64,000 bases of DNA from Parietaria judaica (Eukaryota; Streptophyta; Magnoliopsida; Rosales; Urticaceae). The DNA lies in contig OX940871.1 of assembly GCA_954871525.1 (NCBI GenBank), positions 26,696,586 through 26,760,585 on the forward strand, given 5' to 3'. Each line of letters begins with the position of its first letter. The first letter of the stretch is position 1. Below, piece by piece: positions 37,940 to 50,021 of this stretch. Both the position numbers and the translations under genes were made by a program. The notes under the pieces were generated by a model, which did not search any database, had not been told where the DNA came from, and was given only the letters and a program-made list of their open reading frames with translations.

Positions 37940-39439
37940 CAAATAAACTTATTCAATACATAATAATGCTAAAAAAATAAAATATTTTTATGCTTTACTG
38001 TTACTAGAGTAGAGTGTGACACTAAATATAGTGTAAAAATGTAGTTATTTGGAGCATCGCACTATATTAACTCGTTTCAAGACCCATTTAGACCGGTCTC
38101 ATATGCCTTCTATTAATTCTATGTTTAGCTAAAATATATAAGTTATACTACTGGTACAAATATTGAATAAAAAATTGTTGTAAAAAAAGTGGAAACGACA
38201 ATGCGGCCGAATCCATCGTCGGGTCCGCAATCCGGCGATCGACGTCCTTCCGACGGCAAATGGACACGAAGACCCTACGGTCAAACTCGACGGGAGAAAT
38301 CTCACAAGTTCGGATGCTAGGAGAGGATCGTCCACGACTACTTGCCACCCGTGCAATCTTCGGCCCAAGCCCAGGATCATGCTGCGAGACGACACTGATA
38401 TTAGAAGCAAAAAAACACTAACAGATTTATCATTTGATTTGAGGGCATAGGCCTAACAAATATATAATAATTTTGGGCATATATAAGATAGGTTATAATG
38501 ATTGCCTAGTTCATCAAGGAATTTCCAACCTAATTGGGAGAGTGAAAAATAGCCTTTCCCCCTACTTGGACTAATCAAAATTTTCATTTTCCGGTGCGAG
38601 TAGTAATCTAATCACCAAGGATAAACTAGTATTCAGACGATGCATTTTCCGACCACATCTAAGCGGTGCTCCCTAGAGAAGTGGTGGACGAAATAGAGAT
38701 TCGAGCCTTCACCGGTCCTGAGTTGCAATCACGAGATCCTCCACGATGAAGAACAAGAAAAAGGAAGTTTTGGACGAGGCGTTTTAAAACACAAATTACG
38801 GAAAAAGCCAAATTCTTCAAGAATATTAATCACGCTAGTTAGATTTTGATTATGTTGATATCGAGATCGTTTTTTGAGGATACCCCGTAATTTTGCTTTG
38901 GGGATGAAAAATTATTGAAAAAGTTGAACAAACATGTTCAACTACAAACATGTAATTTAATTAAAAGTAGAATCGTAAAAGTTGAACAAACATGTAATTT
39001 AATTATAGTCAAAACTACAAGAGACCCTAGTCAAAAGTGGATGCAAAACAGTCTTAGTATTTCATCCATAACTCACTCATTTTTCATCCAATACCATTCA
39101 AAAAGAAATTTTCAATATAAAAGAATTTGTTAATGCCTAAAAATGGATCAACGTTCGCCTGGCGGTCGAACTAGGCTTGAAGCTTGATTATTTGGTCTTG
39201 ATGGGCCGAAAATCTTCTCTATATGACCAGCCGTTGTTCGTGTAGAAAGATCAGAGGAGACGTGAACTCTATAGGAGAATTAAAAGGGGGGTCCTCTGTC
39301 GCATTGTGCCCAACACTATTCGAGTATTTGAGTCAGAAATTATGAATAAACATGAAACAGAGATTTGGTTTCTGGGAAGCTTACCGAGTGTGGCGGGGGA
39401 GCCCTCGAATTTATAATGGGTGAGAAGTTCGATTTCATG
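37940..39439. other. Spacer with unassigned GC-rich segments
   Basis: 38190-38400 and 38620-38790 are less AT-rich than their surroundings and have short open frames, but no domain is recognised. They may be decayed retroelement leader sequence. Direct repeats of GTTGAACAAACATG occur at 38926-38990. Confidence 0.4.
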
Positions 39440-39459
39440 TCATCGGAGCTCATCGTGCG

Positions 39460-39690
39460 CCTTGACGACATGTATTTTTTGGCCTTCGGGGCGCGTAGTG
39501 CACACCGAAGGCACCTTTTTAGCCATCAGGGCGCTCGACACGCCCCAAAAACATGTTTTTTTTTTTTTCTCCATCAAGGCGCGCTGCAAGCCCAAAATGC
39601 ATGTTTTTGACCTTCGGGGCTCGCCCATAAAATGATGTTTTTAGCTTTCGTGGCGCGTTGCGCTCCCCTAATGCATGTTTTTAGTCGGAC
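39460..39690. repeat. Degenerate tandem array A (GCATGTTTTTGGCCTTCGGGG type)
   Basis: Four to five copies of a 60-70 bp unit centred on CATGTTTTT(GG/GA)CCTTCGGGGCGCG(C/T)(T/A)G are seen (near 39470, 39548, 39600 and 39674). Reading frames here are repeat-derived. Confidence 0.65.
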
Positions 39691-39715
39691 CGAGTTGAAC
39701 TTTCTCGAGCTTGCC

Positions 39716-39925
39716 CGAGTTGACTTTTTGTTAACTTTTTTGGTTAACTTTATGGGTCGGGTCTGTTGACTTTTATTGCCTTCTAGGTCGGCCATTGACT
39801 TTTTACTTGACTTTTCCGGCTTGAGGCATTGACTTTCTCGTGTGACTTTCCGTGTCAGGACATTGACTTTTTCACTTGACTTTTCCAGGTCGAGGCATTG
39901 ACTTTTTAATTGGACCAAACTCGGG
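39716..39925. repeat. Tandem array B with eight TTGACT motifs
   Basis: Units such as CATTGACTTTTTCACTTGAC followed by TTTTCCAGGTCGAGG recur. TTGACTTT occurs eight times between 39720 and 39905, all on the plus strand. TTGAC(C/T) is the W-box core bound by WRKY factors. The array ends about 370 bp before the likely TATA box of the Ole e 6-like gene. Confidence 0.8.
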
Positions 39926-40281
39926 TTGAGTTTTCCAAAGCGGGTCAAAGTCCATTTTGTGAGTCTTATTTGTTTTTTGGGCCTCTTAGGTGTGTATTTT
40001 GGTTTGAGCCTTAATTTTCCTAGTCTCCGCATAACAAAATCAGTTAAAAAATAATTGGTTTTACGTTTTCAAAAAATATATATTAAGTGGATAAAAAGCA
40101 GATCAAGGGTAAGAATAGACACTCATTTCTTAGCTTAATAAAATCGTGAAGAAAAAAAACATGTAGTAGACACTTTTTTTTTTTAAACAAAAAATTTATA
40201 AATAACAAGCGATCTCCATTTGAGCATTCTTTATAATACATGATTTCCAAACCCTACAACTCTCCTACAAAGTAGGACTCC

Positions 40282-40290
40282 TATATATAA
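40282..40290 (+). promoter_or_regulatory. TATA box of the Ole e 6-like gene
   Basis: TATATATAA lies about 155 bp before the ATG, with a second TATATATA near 40297. The sequence after it is an A-rich, ATG-poor leader ending AAACAAAAATGGC, a good plant start context. Confidence 0.5.
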
Positions 40291-40442
40291 TTACGTATAT
40301 ATAGGCCACAATATGAGCATTCTTGTTGGAACAAACCACCAAAATAACACTCTATTTTAAGACAAATTTTCCCTTAAAATTTGAACTTCCATTCTTCAAT
40401 CAACAACCAAATTAGACAGAGAAAAAAAAACATTAAACAAAA

Positions 40443-41628
40443 ATGGCTCAGAATCAGAAGCTCGTGGCGATGCTTGTCTTGTGTGCCGTGATCGCGGCGG
40501 CGGTGCAATTCCCATTGGCGGAGGCTGAGACGTTCAAGAAGTGCTACGATGACTGCCACTCCGGGTGCTTTTCCGGTGGCAATGGCTACACGTACTGCGA
40601 GGTCAAATGCGATGCCGAATGCTCCGCCAAGGAATCTGCCGGTATGCTTTTTTTTTTTTTATATCGCATTTTGTGTTTTTATCTTTGAAATGGGGAATTT
40701 GTATTTTCATTCTTAAATTGATTAAACTATTATGCGGATATTATTCGGTTTTATAGGCCACCGTCAGTTAGCAAATCACATTTTCGGTTTTTTCATTTTT
40801 AAAACCGGAATTCTTTTTAATAGTTTTAATAATTATGTAAAGTTGGTTTAATTTTATTTATTTTTTTAGTTTGTATAATAATTTTCAAAACAGGAAGTGA
40901 TTTTTTTTAGTTTTAGGTTTTGTATCTTGACGAAAATAGGTATATATTTATAGAACATCATAAAATATAGACGATAGAGTGTATTATTAAAAACTTGAGC
41001 AATCTAACCAAATATACAGTTGAAAAAGGTATTTGGATTTTTAATTTACATCTGACTCATATATCTTTCTTTAGCAAAAAAAAAAAAAAACATCTGACTC
41101 ATATATTAGATAACCAGTTATCAAAATTTTTTTAACACATCGACAAATAATCAAGGGATAATTACCGTTAAAATACTTAAAGTCTATATATTTATAAATT
41201 TTCATTGTGTTGAAAATTTTATCTAAATTCACAAAATTTGTGTCTTCGTTTGATTCCGTCAGATGAACTTTATAAAAATTATGTGATTACACGCGTGTCT
41301 GATATAATTTTTTGTTTTTGTGTTTTTGGATTTTCAGACATTTTTTTAAACAAATCCTTGAAGAAAAAAAAATTAAATTATGAGTATAATATGAAAAAAA
41401 AAATACAAATACACAATAATTCTTATAAGTGAAAATGACAAAATATTTATTTTAAGTATTTGATGCTTGAGAATATATGGCGCTATTGTAAAAACTTTTG
41501 ATTTTTATGTCACAATAATTCTTATAATTAATTAAAAAATAAAAAACCAAAATGTTTACACATGAGTTTGATAATGATTTCTTGTTTTCCCCGTATGTGC
41601 AGCTAAATTGAGTGGCCAACCGCTTTGA
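40443..41628 (+). CDS. Ole e 6-like cysteine-rich secreted protein, two exons
   Basis: Exon 1 (40443-40641) and exon 2 (41603-41628, only 26 nt) encode 74 aa with GT..AG borders. Residues 1-28 form a signal peptide (KLVAMLVLCAVIAAAVQFP, cleavage near LAEA). The mature part has six cysteines in two CxxxCxxxC blocks: CYDDCHSGC and CEVKCDAEC, linked by GGNGYTYCE. This is the pattern of the olive pollen allergen Ole e 6 and related small pollen proteins. The two blocks are expected to form a helical hairpin held by three disulfides. Exon 2 adds only AKLSGQPL, shorter than the Lys-rich tail I recall for Ole e 6. The biochemical role of the family is not known to me. A poly(A) signal AATAAA follows near 41683. 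Confidence 0.85.
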
Positions 41629-42540
41629 GCTCGGAGTTTCTCTTCTTTTTCTATTATCATTTTATTTGAAATGTTATAATTGTAATAAAAAAGAGTGTAT
41701 ATTCATATTTGTGAAATGAATTATTAGAGGAGAAATTTATTATGTTATTTCACATCATTTCCGATGTAATTTACTAAAAAGAGTGATTACTTATGCAATT
41801 AATTATTTGTGACAAGCTTCTCTTTTTTTTTTCATGTAAATAAATTAAATTTATATGTCAAGTTCCTTATAGGCATGATTAATTTTGTTTTCCAAATTTA
41901 TTTTTTTATTTTAATTTTAAATTATAAAAAACACTCTTACAAAACATGTTTGATAACTCTACTTAAAAAAAATAAAAAATAAAAAATAATAGAAGATGTT
42001 TTCTATTTTATTCAACTTATTTCTTTCTTTATCTCTCTTGACATATCTCGTTGTAATTTAGGAGATTGCAGGCGTTAACCGATAATCGACATGTATTATT
42101 CAAAATAATAGTATATATATTAATAATTTATATATAAAAATTAAAGTACATTACTTGTAGCTTTTTATTAAAAAATTAGGACTTTAGATTCCAATGAGAA
42201 ATTATATCGGAATATTATAGTAAATTTATTTTTAATTATGATTTTTCAGTCAGTCGGCGATAGTACCTAGCTAACCAATGCCAACCGCAGGTAACTGCCG
42301 GGTTTCAGCGGTTGTTCGAATCTTGGGCTGCATAACCAACTATCTTAATTAGGAGTTCCGCAGACAGTGGTCTTTTCAATGATTTTAGCCTAGATGAAAG
42401 TGTGTGGAGACGCTTACGCTTTCCCATCAAATAAAAGCAATCATAAATTTTTTGGGATAATAATGGTAAAAAAATATATCAAACTGTAGTCAATTACGTT
42501 GGTGGGTGTTGAGGGCAAAAAATACCAACAAACAGTCACG
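41629..42540. other. AT-rich spacer downstream of the Ole e 6-like gene
   Basis: No gene seen. The sequence is mainly poly-A/T and TA-rich. Confidence 0.5.
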
Positions 42541-43100
42541 AGGATCTCTCCTCGAGTTTAAAGAGAGGAGTCCGGGTTTAATCTACTTTAGCGTTAAGAA
42601 TCGGCAAAAGGAGAATGATAATCGGCGAGTTGCCCTAGATAGGGCTCGGTTCTCTTGGTTGATTCTCATGTGGTCCTTCCTCTGAAAGCTTTGTGGTCCT
42701 CACTGACATTCTATGCAAGAGTAAGAAGACGCACTTCCACTAACGTTGTCGTCTGCCACACTATGAGGACAACCTTAGCAGGTAGTGCGCGTATGGCTCC
42801 CCTTTTGTTAGTTTTGCCGACCAAACCTCGGCTGCATTTATTAAGGTCAGAACGTACGCCTCTGAAGCATCCTCGCTGGCCATCTCTTCGGTCTCTTGAG
42901 CTTCCCCTTTGGAAAGCTTCCTCGAGCATCTTCTCTGATCTTGTTTCTCCGAGCGCCTTCTTCGAGAGACATCTTCAGACATCTTCCCCGAGGACACCCT
43001 CGTCGAGGATGCTTTCCTCGAGAATCTTCTTCAAGAATACTTCCTCAGGCATTTCCCTTGGGCATCCTCCTCAAAGATACTTCCTCGAGGTGCGATGAAG
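42541..43100. repeat. GC-rich patch ending in a degenerate 15-bp array
   Basis: From 42910 to 43095 units such as CATCTTCCCCGAGGA, GCTTTCCTCGAGAAT and TACTTCCTCGAGG succeed one another every 14-24 bp. The 147-codon frame over it is Ser/Pro/Arg-rich and repeat-derived. The upstream half may be a retroelement LTR or leader; I cannot assign it. Confidence 0.5.
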
Positions 43101-43428
43101 TATCCTTTTGTTGATCAATAGTAAACGAGCTTATTTGCCTCCATTTCTCGTCGTTTTCAGGATAAACGACATGAGTAGTGTTAAGGAGGGATTTGATGAA
43201 ATCCGATCTTAAAAGTGGGTATTATATTTTTTTGCTTCTTAGAAAACCTACGTAATATTTAGTATTTAATAGTAATTCTGCTTAATTTCTTAAAAAAACG
43301 TTAATTCTTCCCGCTTGCTCACACACAACAAGTTTGATCCATTTGTGAATTACAAATACACACTTCATGACTTTATTCACCACTCTCTTTGTCAAATCAG
43401 TTGAACAAATGATCAAACAGTCTAAACT

Positions 43429-46400
43429 CTAAACATTATTTTGAGAGGAAAGGTGATGAGTCTGGTTGATGGCAAGGAAGACATCTTGGGAGGCCAATCG
43501 AGTAGCGTTGACATAGTCTTGAGTGCTGTGAGCTGGGATTCCTGGCATCACCAATCCGATAATCCTGAACATTCTCATGAACGACCCTTCTTTGAATTCT
43601 GACCCTTTCTTCTTTGGGATTGTGAAGCTTCTTATCAGCTCCCCAATGGCATTCACCATCATGGGTAATGCTCCAATCGGAGAAAAATAGTTCTTGTTCG
43701 GCTCTTCTTCAACAATCTATATAAATATATAATCAATGCAAATACAGACAATAGTGAAACCATTTTGTTGGTATTGAGTCGTTTTCAATTATTTATAATA
43801 CTTATCTCAAAACCGGTAGAGTAATTGATTATAGAGCGGTTAATTCATGATTTTATGTAAACTTATTCAGTCCCAAGGCCGGCCCTGGCTATAGGCGAGC
43901 AAGGCAGGCGCCTAGGGCCCCTCAATTTTAAGGGCCTCAATTTTATTAGATATATTATTTGTATACTTAATTAAATATAAACAGAAGTTAATTTTTATAT
44001 ACTTTGAGGGCCCCAAAATTTTATATAGAGTAAAAACGACGAGCTCAGGGCCGGCCCTGTTCAGTCCTTACGTCGTTTTAACATAAACGTTATCTATAAT
44101 TTAATAATTATTTTAGGATTATAAATAGGGATATTTGAGCAAAAACACCTTAAAAGTTACGTGAAAGTGGCGGCATATGTTTAATTTTGTCAAAAGGTAA
44201 ATATATTAGTACCTATTGGGGAACCTACAATTTACAATTTTGAAAACATTGAAAACATATGGCGCAAAAAAAAGGTGGAACGATATTAAAGTATTTTTGC
44301 CGCAAATATTTATTTTAAAAATTATTTTTATTGTAGAATTGTACTTATAATTGATTAAGAAAAATAATCAAAAATATATTTTTATCGATTCAATACCATT
44401 ACCTATTCAAACCCAGTAATAGTTTAGTATAACTGTACACGCTACCAGTTTACAAAGGATAAAGTTTTATTTTATTATCGGTTCCAGTAATTAAACGACG
44501 AATTTTACAAAAATATTATCGTTTTTTTTACTATCAGAAAAATCGGTAAACCAGTAATGGTGGACCACAAAATAACCAATTTAGGTACCGGTTTCACCTC
44601 TACTTAAGCTGAATTGATTCGAAGGGTGTAACGAAAACCAGAAAATAAGAGTTATAAACCTCGTCTAGACCGGATCCAATTTTAAAAAACCGCATTCGGA
44701 TTAAAACGAATCCAATTTTTTAAGAACCGCATCCCGATTAAAAACGAATATGGGTTCCGAGTTTATGGGCTCAAAAACCTAGAACCCGGAATGTATGTTA
44801 TCAAACCCGAATTTCAAAAATGTTTTTGTATTTTATTTGATGTTTTACTCTAATTTTTAAAGTTTTTTTCTCTTCTTTATAGGTTTAAATATTGTCTTCT
44901 TTAAAAAAAATATTGTAACTTAATGTATTAACCTTAATTAAAAGTTTAATTTTAATACTAATTTTCTATGACAAAATATATATATTTTTAATTTATGAAA
45001 TCCGGATCCAAAATTCGGGTCTTGAACTTTTAAAACCGAGTCGGATTTCGCAAATCCAGATTTATGAGATTGAAGTAAGAATTCAGAATTTTGATCGCGG
45101 TTTTACCTCTATAATCTAATCTATGATTACCTTTCCATGGTAGTGGCGGTTGAAATAGACGCATGTTCCAAAGTGCTTGAACATGAGATCCTTGTCATCG
45201 TAAGGTAACCTCGGAACCATGTCATTGCAATAAACAAACCTAAGGTATTTTATATCGTGATCTCTTAACTTTTTTCCCATAAATTCTCCAAATTTGGCCT
45301 CTCCAACCCTAGGCTGACCGTAGGTGTAAACCCCTTCCAGTCTCTCAAGCAGCAAGTCCTCGCCGTGCAGCACCAAGATCGTTGGGAAGAGGATCGCCAG
45401 GGCGCCGCCGAGGCTGTGGCCGGTCAGAATGAACCGGGCCTTGTCGTTTTTGCTCAAGATATCCTTCAGAATCGCTCTGATCACGTAGTACGCCACGTTC
45501 GTGTCGTTGGCGTTCTGAACTTCCTGTCGATTCTCCTTTTCTTTGAGCTCTTTGGGCCAGCCTAGGGTTTTCTGGAGCCCTAGGGCTTTCATGAAGCCGC
45601 CGTGGATCTTTCCTACGCCGGCGATCTCGTACCACGAGATGTCGAAGTCGGAGCACCAATCCTCTGCGTTGAAAGGCTCGGTGCCGCGGAAGGCAACGAT
45701 GATTGTTTCGTGGTCGTCGCTCTTGTCCCGGAGAAGGAAGGCTTGTGTTGAGGCCTTTTCTTGGTAGTCTGCAACGTATTAAGCTCGTTAAGTTTGCTCT
45801 TTGTCTTCATAATTTTTTTATTTTTTTTATTTTTTTTACATTTTATCAACAATAGATCGAAATTACTAAAACACTGCTTGATATTAGTATTTGGAAACCT
45901 AATCAAATTCTGATAGTAGGTTATTAAAATCCATTTTTTATATTTATTTTATATTTTCATTGCGCTTTAAAATAAAAATATTAAACTTAGACTTCTTACA
46001 TGTGTATTTCTCATTTGTGGTTATTTCTCATGTGCATTTTACTTTGAAATGGATTTGAATCCGGGTTTTGATATAAAAACCGTTTTTTTTTAACCTGAGT
46101 TTCAGTCAGTTATATATTTTAATCATGAATTTTATTTATTATTAATCATTAATTGAATTGTAATGTAACTATTAAGTCACTTTAGTTATTACAAATGTAA
46201 AAAAAAAACAAATTATAATTATATATGACTAATTATGTATATATATAATATAATATAGTATAATATATATATATACACACATTCCTCACCATTCCAGAAG
46301 TCAAATATTCCCAAGCACTCCATCTGCTCAAGGACAATACATTAGCATTTAATAAAAAAATTAATCAGCCAAAATAGAAATAAATACTTTTAATTTATGA

Positions 46401-48598
46401 ATTAATAAACTTCGAAATATATTTATTGCTGATATCACAATTAGGGATTATTATTAATTATGATTCAATCATTTTATTATAATGTGATCACCTTCCAATG
46501 ATCTCTGACAATGGTGTGAATATAAGCATTGTTCTCATATGAAGCCTTAGATGCCATCATAGAGAGTGCTCCAAAATATCTTGGGTCCCCATATTTTATG
46601 CTCTTGTCCAATTTCACCCTCTTGTCCATATTTCCTATAAACGACAGGAAATTCTCTGACGTTTCATCTGGCTTCACCACTTTCCCTGAAAAATAAATAA
46701 TACACTAAATATACAAGATATTATATATTCTCTACTCGCTAATATTATTGTCGTGAAAAACTGTCATGCAAAGTTGCACGATAGTCTACGCTCGTACAAA
46801 ATATGGATTGAACTACAGTTAAAAAGTGTAGTCGGAGAGTTTCAACTACACTTATTAAGTGTTGTTGAATCCTCCGTCGTATGAGATCAAACTACATAAA
46901 AAAATTTTATAGTGGAAAGTAGATTGGACTACGCTTTATTTCCATAGTGGAAAGTCATACCTGCCGCGGCTCATTTTGTCTTAAATATAAAGATATAAAT
47001 AACTAAAATACATGTACGATCTTTCGTACAATACGTCTCATATCAAGTTCAGTTATATATTATCACGAACCTTCTATCGATCTTCTATATCTTATCTAAT
47101 AAGGTCTGAACATATCATTTAGGGATATAGACTCGGATAACACCATCGTTTTCTTCTTACCGGACTCTTATATTTTTTAATCGCGAAAATCATTTATAAA
47201 TATAATTTCTAAAGTTATTATAATAAATAAATGCGATGCTATATATTATATAGTACTCTTAAAGTTAAGATATAATTTGATGTTATTGGCTAAAATATAT
47301 TCCACATTCCTGTATTATATGGAACATGCATATTATTAATATATTCCTATACTCTTCTAGAAAATTGGCTATTGAACTTGTGGTGTAGTTTTATTTGGAC
47401 TCAATGCGATGTGATGGAACATCATATATATATATATATATATAAATAATATATGAAAAAACTTCAACAATTAAATTCCACAAAAAAAATAAAAAAAATA
47501 TACAAGGCACATGATGATTTGATGATGAAGAAATGGTCCAGCTAGCTGATATTATTATTTATATAATTTCAATTAATTAGGTGGTGGGTAGGCTGTCGGA
47601 TCTTGAATAAAACTATATATGTGCTGTGTTATTACTTAATTGGTGTGGAACTTGTTTTTTTTTTTTTTTACTTTATATTTCTAGACTAATACTATATTGC
47701 ATTTGTATGAAATTTAAAATTTACTTTACTACTACCTTATATATTTATATAATTAACTTATTTTACATATATAATAAGAAATAAACACATGACATATTCA
47801 AAATCTAACTGACAAAGATACACTACTATATATAAATTATAGACTTAATTACGCCGGTGCTCTTAAATCTTCATGAAAGCATGTTCGATAAACCGCTCAA
47901 TTTTTTTGATTTTGTACGACAAATTTAAATCTGCACAAAATCATTATAATTATGAAGAAGAAGAAGATAAAATCCCAACTAGATTGAAAGCAATAGAAAT
48001 TTAAATTAAGTTACTTTTTATCTTGTGATTTAAGTATGAGATCATTATGTTGTGTTTTTCGGATTTGACTTGATATATGAGATGGTTTATTATCGAGTGA
48101 TAATTTAAAAATATTATTTAGAGTCAGAATAATAATAAAAAATAATTTAATCGATGTTATTAATTTATCGAATATTAATTAAATAAATTTTTACAATAAT
48201 CATTAATTAATTAATTAATTACCTCGAAGGAGATTAAGAAAGAGACGACCAATATTGCGGTTGCAGGAGACGAGGTTGAGCCACATCTCGACGCTCCAAC
48301 CGAACCAAAGCAAAGGAGTTGAGTTGAAGAGCATGAACTTCTGAGCCAGAATCGATATGAATATCATCCATCTCCGGCAAAACCGAAACTCGTCTTCCTC
48401 GATGCCGTTTTTCTCTTTCTCGACGTCTTCCTTGCCGGCCTCGGGGCCGCAGTAGTCTACGAACTTCCTCTCGTCCACCTTCCGGGAGAACAAGATGTGG
48501 ATGAGATCGAAGAACCCTACTTCCTCGGGCTTCAAAAGCATGTAAGTGCCTGAGAAGCCCTTGCCACATATATCATTATTAGTAGTAGTAGTCGACAT
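43429..48598 (-). CDS. OBL1: Class 3 (OBL1-like) triacylglycerol lipase, gene 1, complete
   Basis: Exons 48598-48223, 46685-46492, 46323-46290, 45768-45131 and 43716-43429 give 509 aa without internal stops. The product is a Ser hydrolase of the alpha/beta fold (lipase_3) resembling oil-body lipase OBL1, which hydrolyses triacylglycerol at lipid-droplet surfaces. Seen: [20 protein letters not shown] (about 19-38), typical of OBL1; an aromatic hydrophobic stretch (about 77-115) suited to droplet or membrane association; AFRGTEPF; nucleophile elbow GHSLGG with Ser about 320; [11 protein letters not shown] with the likely catalytic Asp; and PAHSTQDYV near the C terminus with the likely His. The gene is tandem with the copy at 55.6 kb, with identical sizes for exons 2 and 3. 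Introns 1 and 4 carry transposon sequence. Confidence 0.92.
43866..44067. mobile_element. 186-bp hAT MITE with perfect 8-bp target duplication
   Basis: The element spans 43874-44059. It begins CAAGGCCGGCCCTGG and ends TCAGGGCCGGCCCTG. The terminal inverted repeat is CARGGCCGGCCCTG, itself nearly palindromic. TTCAGTCC flanks it on both sides (43866-43873 and 44060-44067), the 8-bp duplication of hAT transposons. GGGCCCC blocks lie near both ends and the centre is AT-rich. It is inserted in intron 4 of lipase gene 1. Confidence 0.92.
46740..46975. mobile_element. CACTA-like subterminal repeat fragment in lipase 1 intron 1
   Basis: 46803-46890 (GTGTAGTCGGAGAGTT...CAACTACACTTATTAAGTG) is closely similar to the reverse complement of 53245-53332. 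It also shares CCGCGGC and (GT)AGTCGGA vocabulary with the 49.7-53.3 kb array. It is therefore a second, inverted copy of the same transposon family. Confidence 0.65.
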
Positions 48599-48700
48599 GT
48601 TTATATATTTTTAGAGTGTGATAATGGTGAGAAGATATTGAAAGAAAAGGTCATTGATATACGGGAGAATTGGATACAAATGTGGCTAAAGTTGGAGGGT

Positions 48701-48708
48701 ATTTATAG
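48701..48708 (-). promoter_or_regulatory. TATA box of lipase gene 1
   Basis: The minus strand reads CTATAAATACC about 100 bp upstream of the ATG at 48598, a usual plant distance. Confidence 0.5.
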
Positions 48709-49545
48709 ATGTATAGAAAGTGAGATATACCTCAATTATATGTATGTACAATAAATATATATCCAATTGATTATTGAGTTTCTTGGATTAATCAATAATA
48801 TTAGCTTGATATATATGCTGATATTATTTTATGTCAAGTTCATATTTAGGAATATAGTTCACTTTAGACATATTCGGGTTCTTTTCTTTTGTATAAATAA
48901 CTGAAAGTCACGTATAACGCGATTCCGTCTTAAATTATTATTATATCTTTCATTTATTGGCAGAGAAAACCGCCATCATACCAAAACAAAAATAAAATAT
49001 ACAGATATCGAATAAAAATTATACCTCAAATATCAAAACAAACTTAAAATGCTTAGCATGTCTAACAGAAGTAATATCCACTTTTATCTAAATTAAACCA
49101 ATATTTTAAAAATAAGTAGAGTTTGTAAATCATTTTGTACTACTGTCCACTCTATACACATATGATACGGTATCATCTAGAGATATTTTCTCATTTGTCA
49201 ATCCGATGTTTTAATGAAAATGATAGTTAATTATTAAGCTTATCTCCAAATAGTTGTTATAAATAAAACTGATTTTTAATAATTGAAGCTTATTTGAATG
49301 TTAAGGAAGTGTGCTATAATTATAAATTAAGCTTCTACGAATATAAAGTTAGGAGTGATTTTCATGCCGTGACATCTGGTAAGGGAGATATGGAAGCCAT
49401 TGACAATATCTTTTTTTTTTCTTTGGCTAAATGGAAGTAACAATTTTCCCATCTTCTGCACGATATACACGTTTCGCTTCTAATTATTTCTCTAAACACT
49501 GAGAATTGATTTCTTGCTATCTATTTCTCTCGCAATTAGTCTTAA
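48709..49545. other. Lipase 1 upstream region
   Basis: AT-rich sequence with no further gene or repeat recognised. Confidence 0.5.
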
Positions 49546-49700
49546 TCAACTATTGGCCACATGCTTTAAACTAATCTACTCTTTTTCTTTTTCCTCGTTT
49601 CAAATTATATATACATATACATATATTATAGTTAATCAACTATTGGCCACATGCTTTATAAACTAATTTACTCCTTTTATTTTCTTCATTTCAAATTATA
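49546..49700. repeat. About 80-bp tandem duplication next to CACTA end
   Basis: TTAATCAACTATTGGCCACA plus TGCTTTA(TA)AACTAAT(C/T)TACTC and CATTTCAAATTATATATAC occurs twice (near 49546 and 49633). The second copy ends where CACTACTACAAATATGGG begins (49705). Confidence 0.8.
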
Positions 49701-50021
49701 TATACACTACTACAAATATGGGATTATACTATGGAGATTCCACTACGCAAGACAAAAAACGTAGTTGGAAGTCAAGTTTCGACGATGGAAATTATTATGC
49801 GTAGTCGGATATAAAGAAAAATAGACTTCCGACCACACAAATTATATGTGTCGTCGGAAGCATAAGTAGCCGCGGCAAATTAATATTAGCCTCGGCAAAC
49901 ACTGTTCCAACTACGCATATATGAGTGTCGTCCGGATGGGTTTTAGGAAGCAAAAATTCGCCGCGGCTAACTAATATGTGTCGCGGCTAGTAGTGTTCCA
50001 ACTACGCATATATTAGTGTCG

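Noticed and set aside
39574..40032. 152-codon minus-strand frame
   Set aside because: Lys/Ser-rich translation of tandem arrays; no domain.
42655..43098. 147-codon plus-strand frame
   Set aside because: Translation of a degenerate repeat, no recognised motif.
45345..45659. Arg-rich 104-codon frame and plus-strand frames at 45.4-45.8 kb
   Set aside because: Shadow frames of lipase 1 exon 4.
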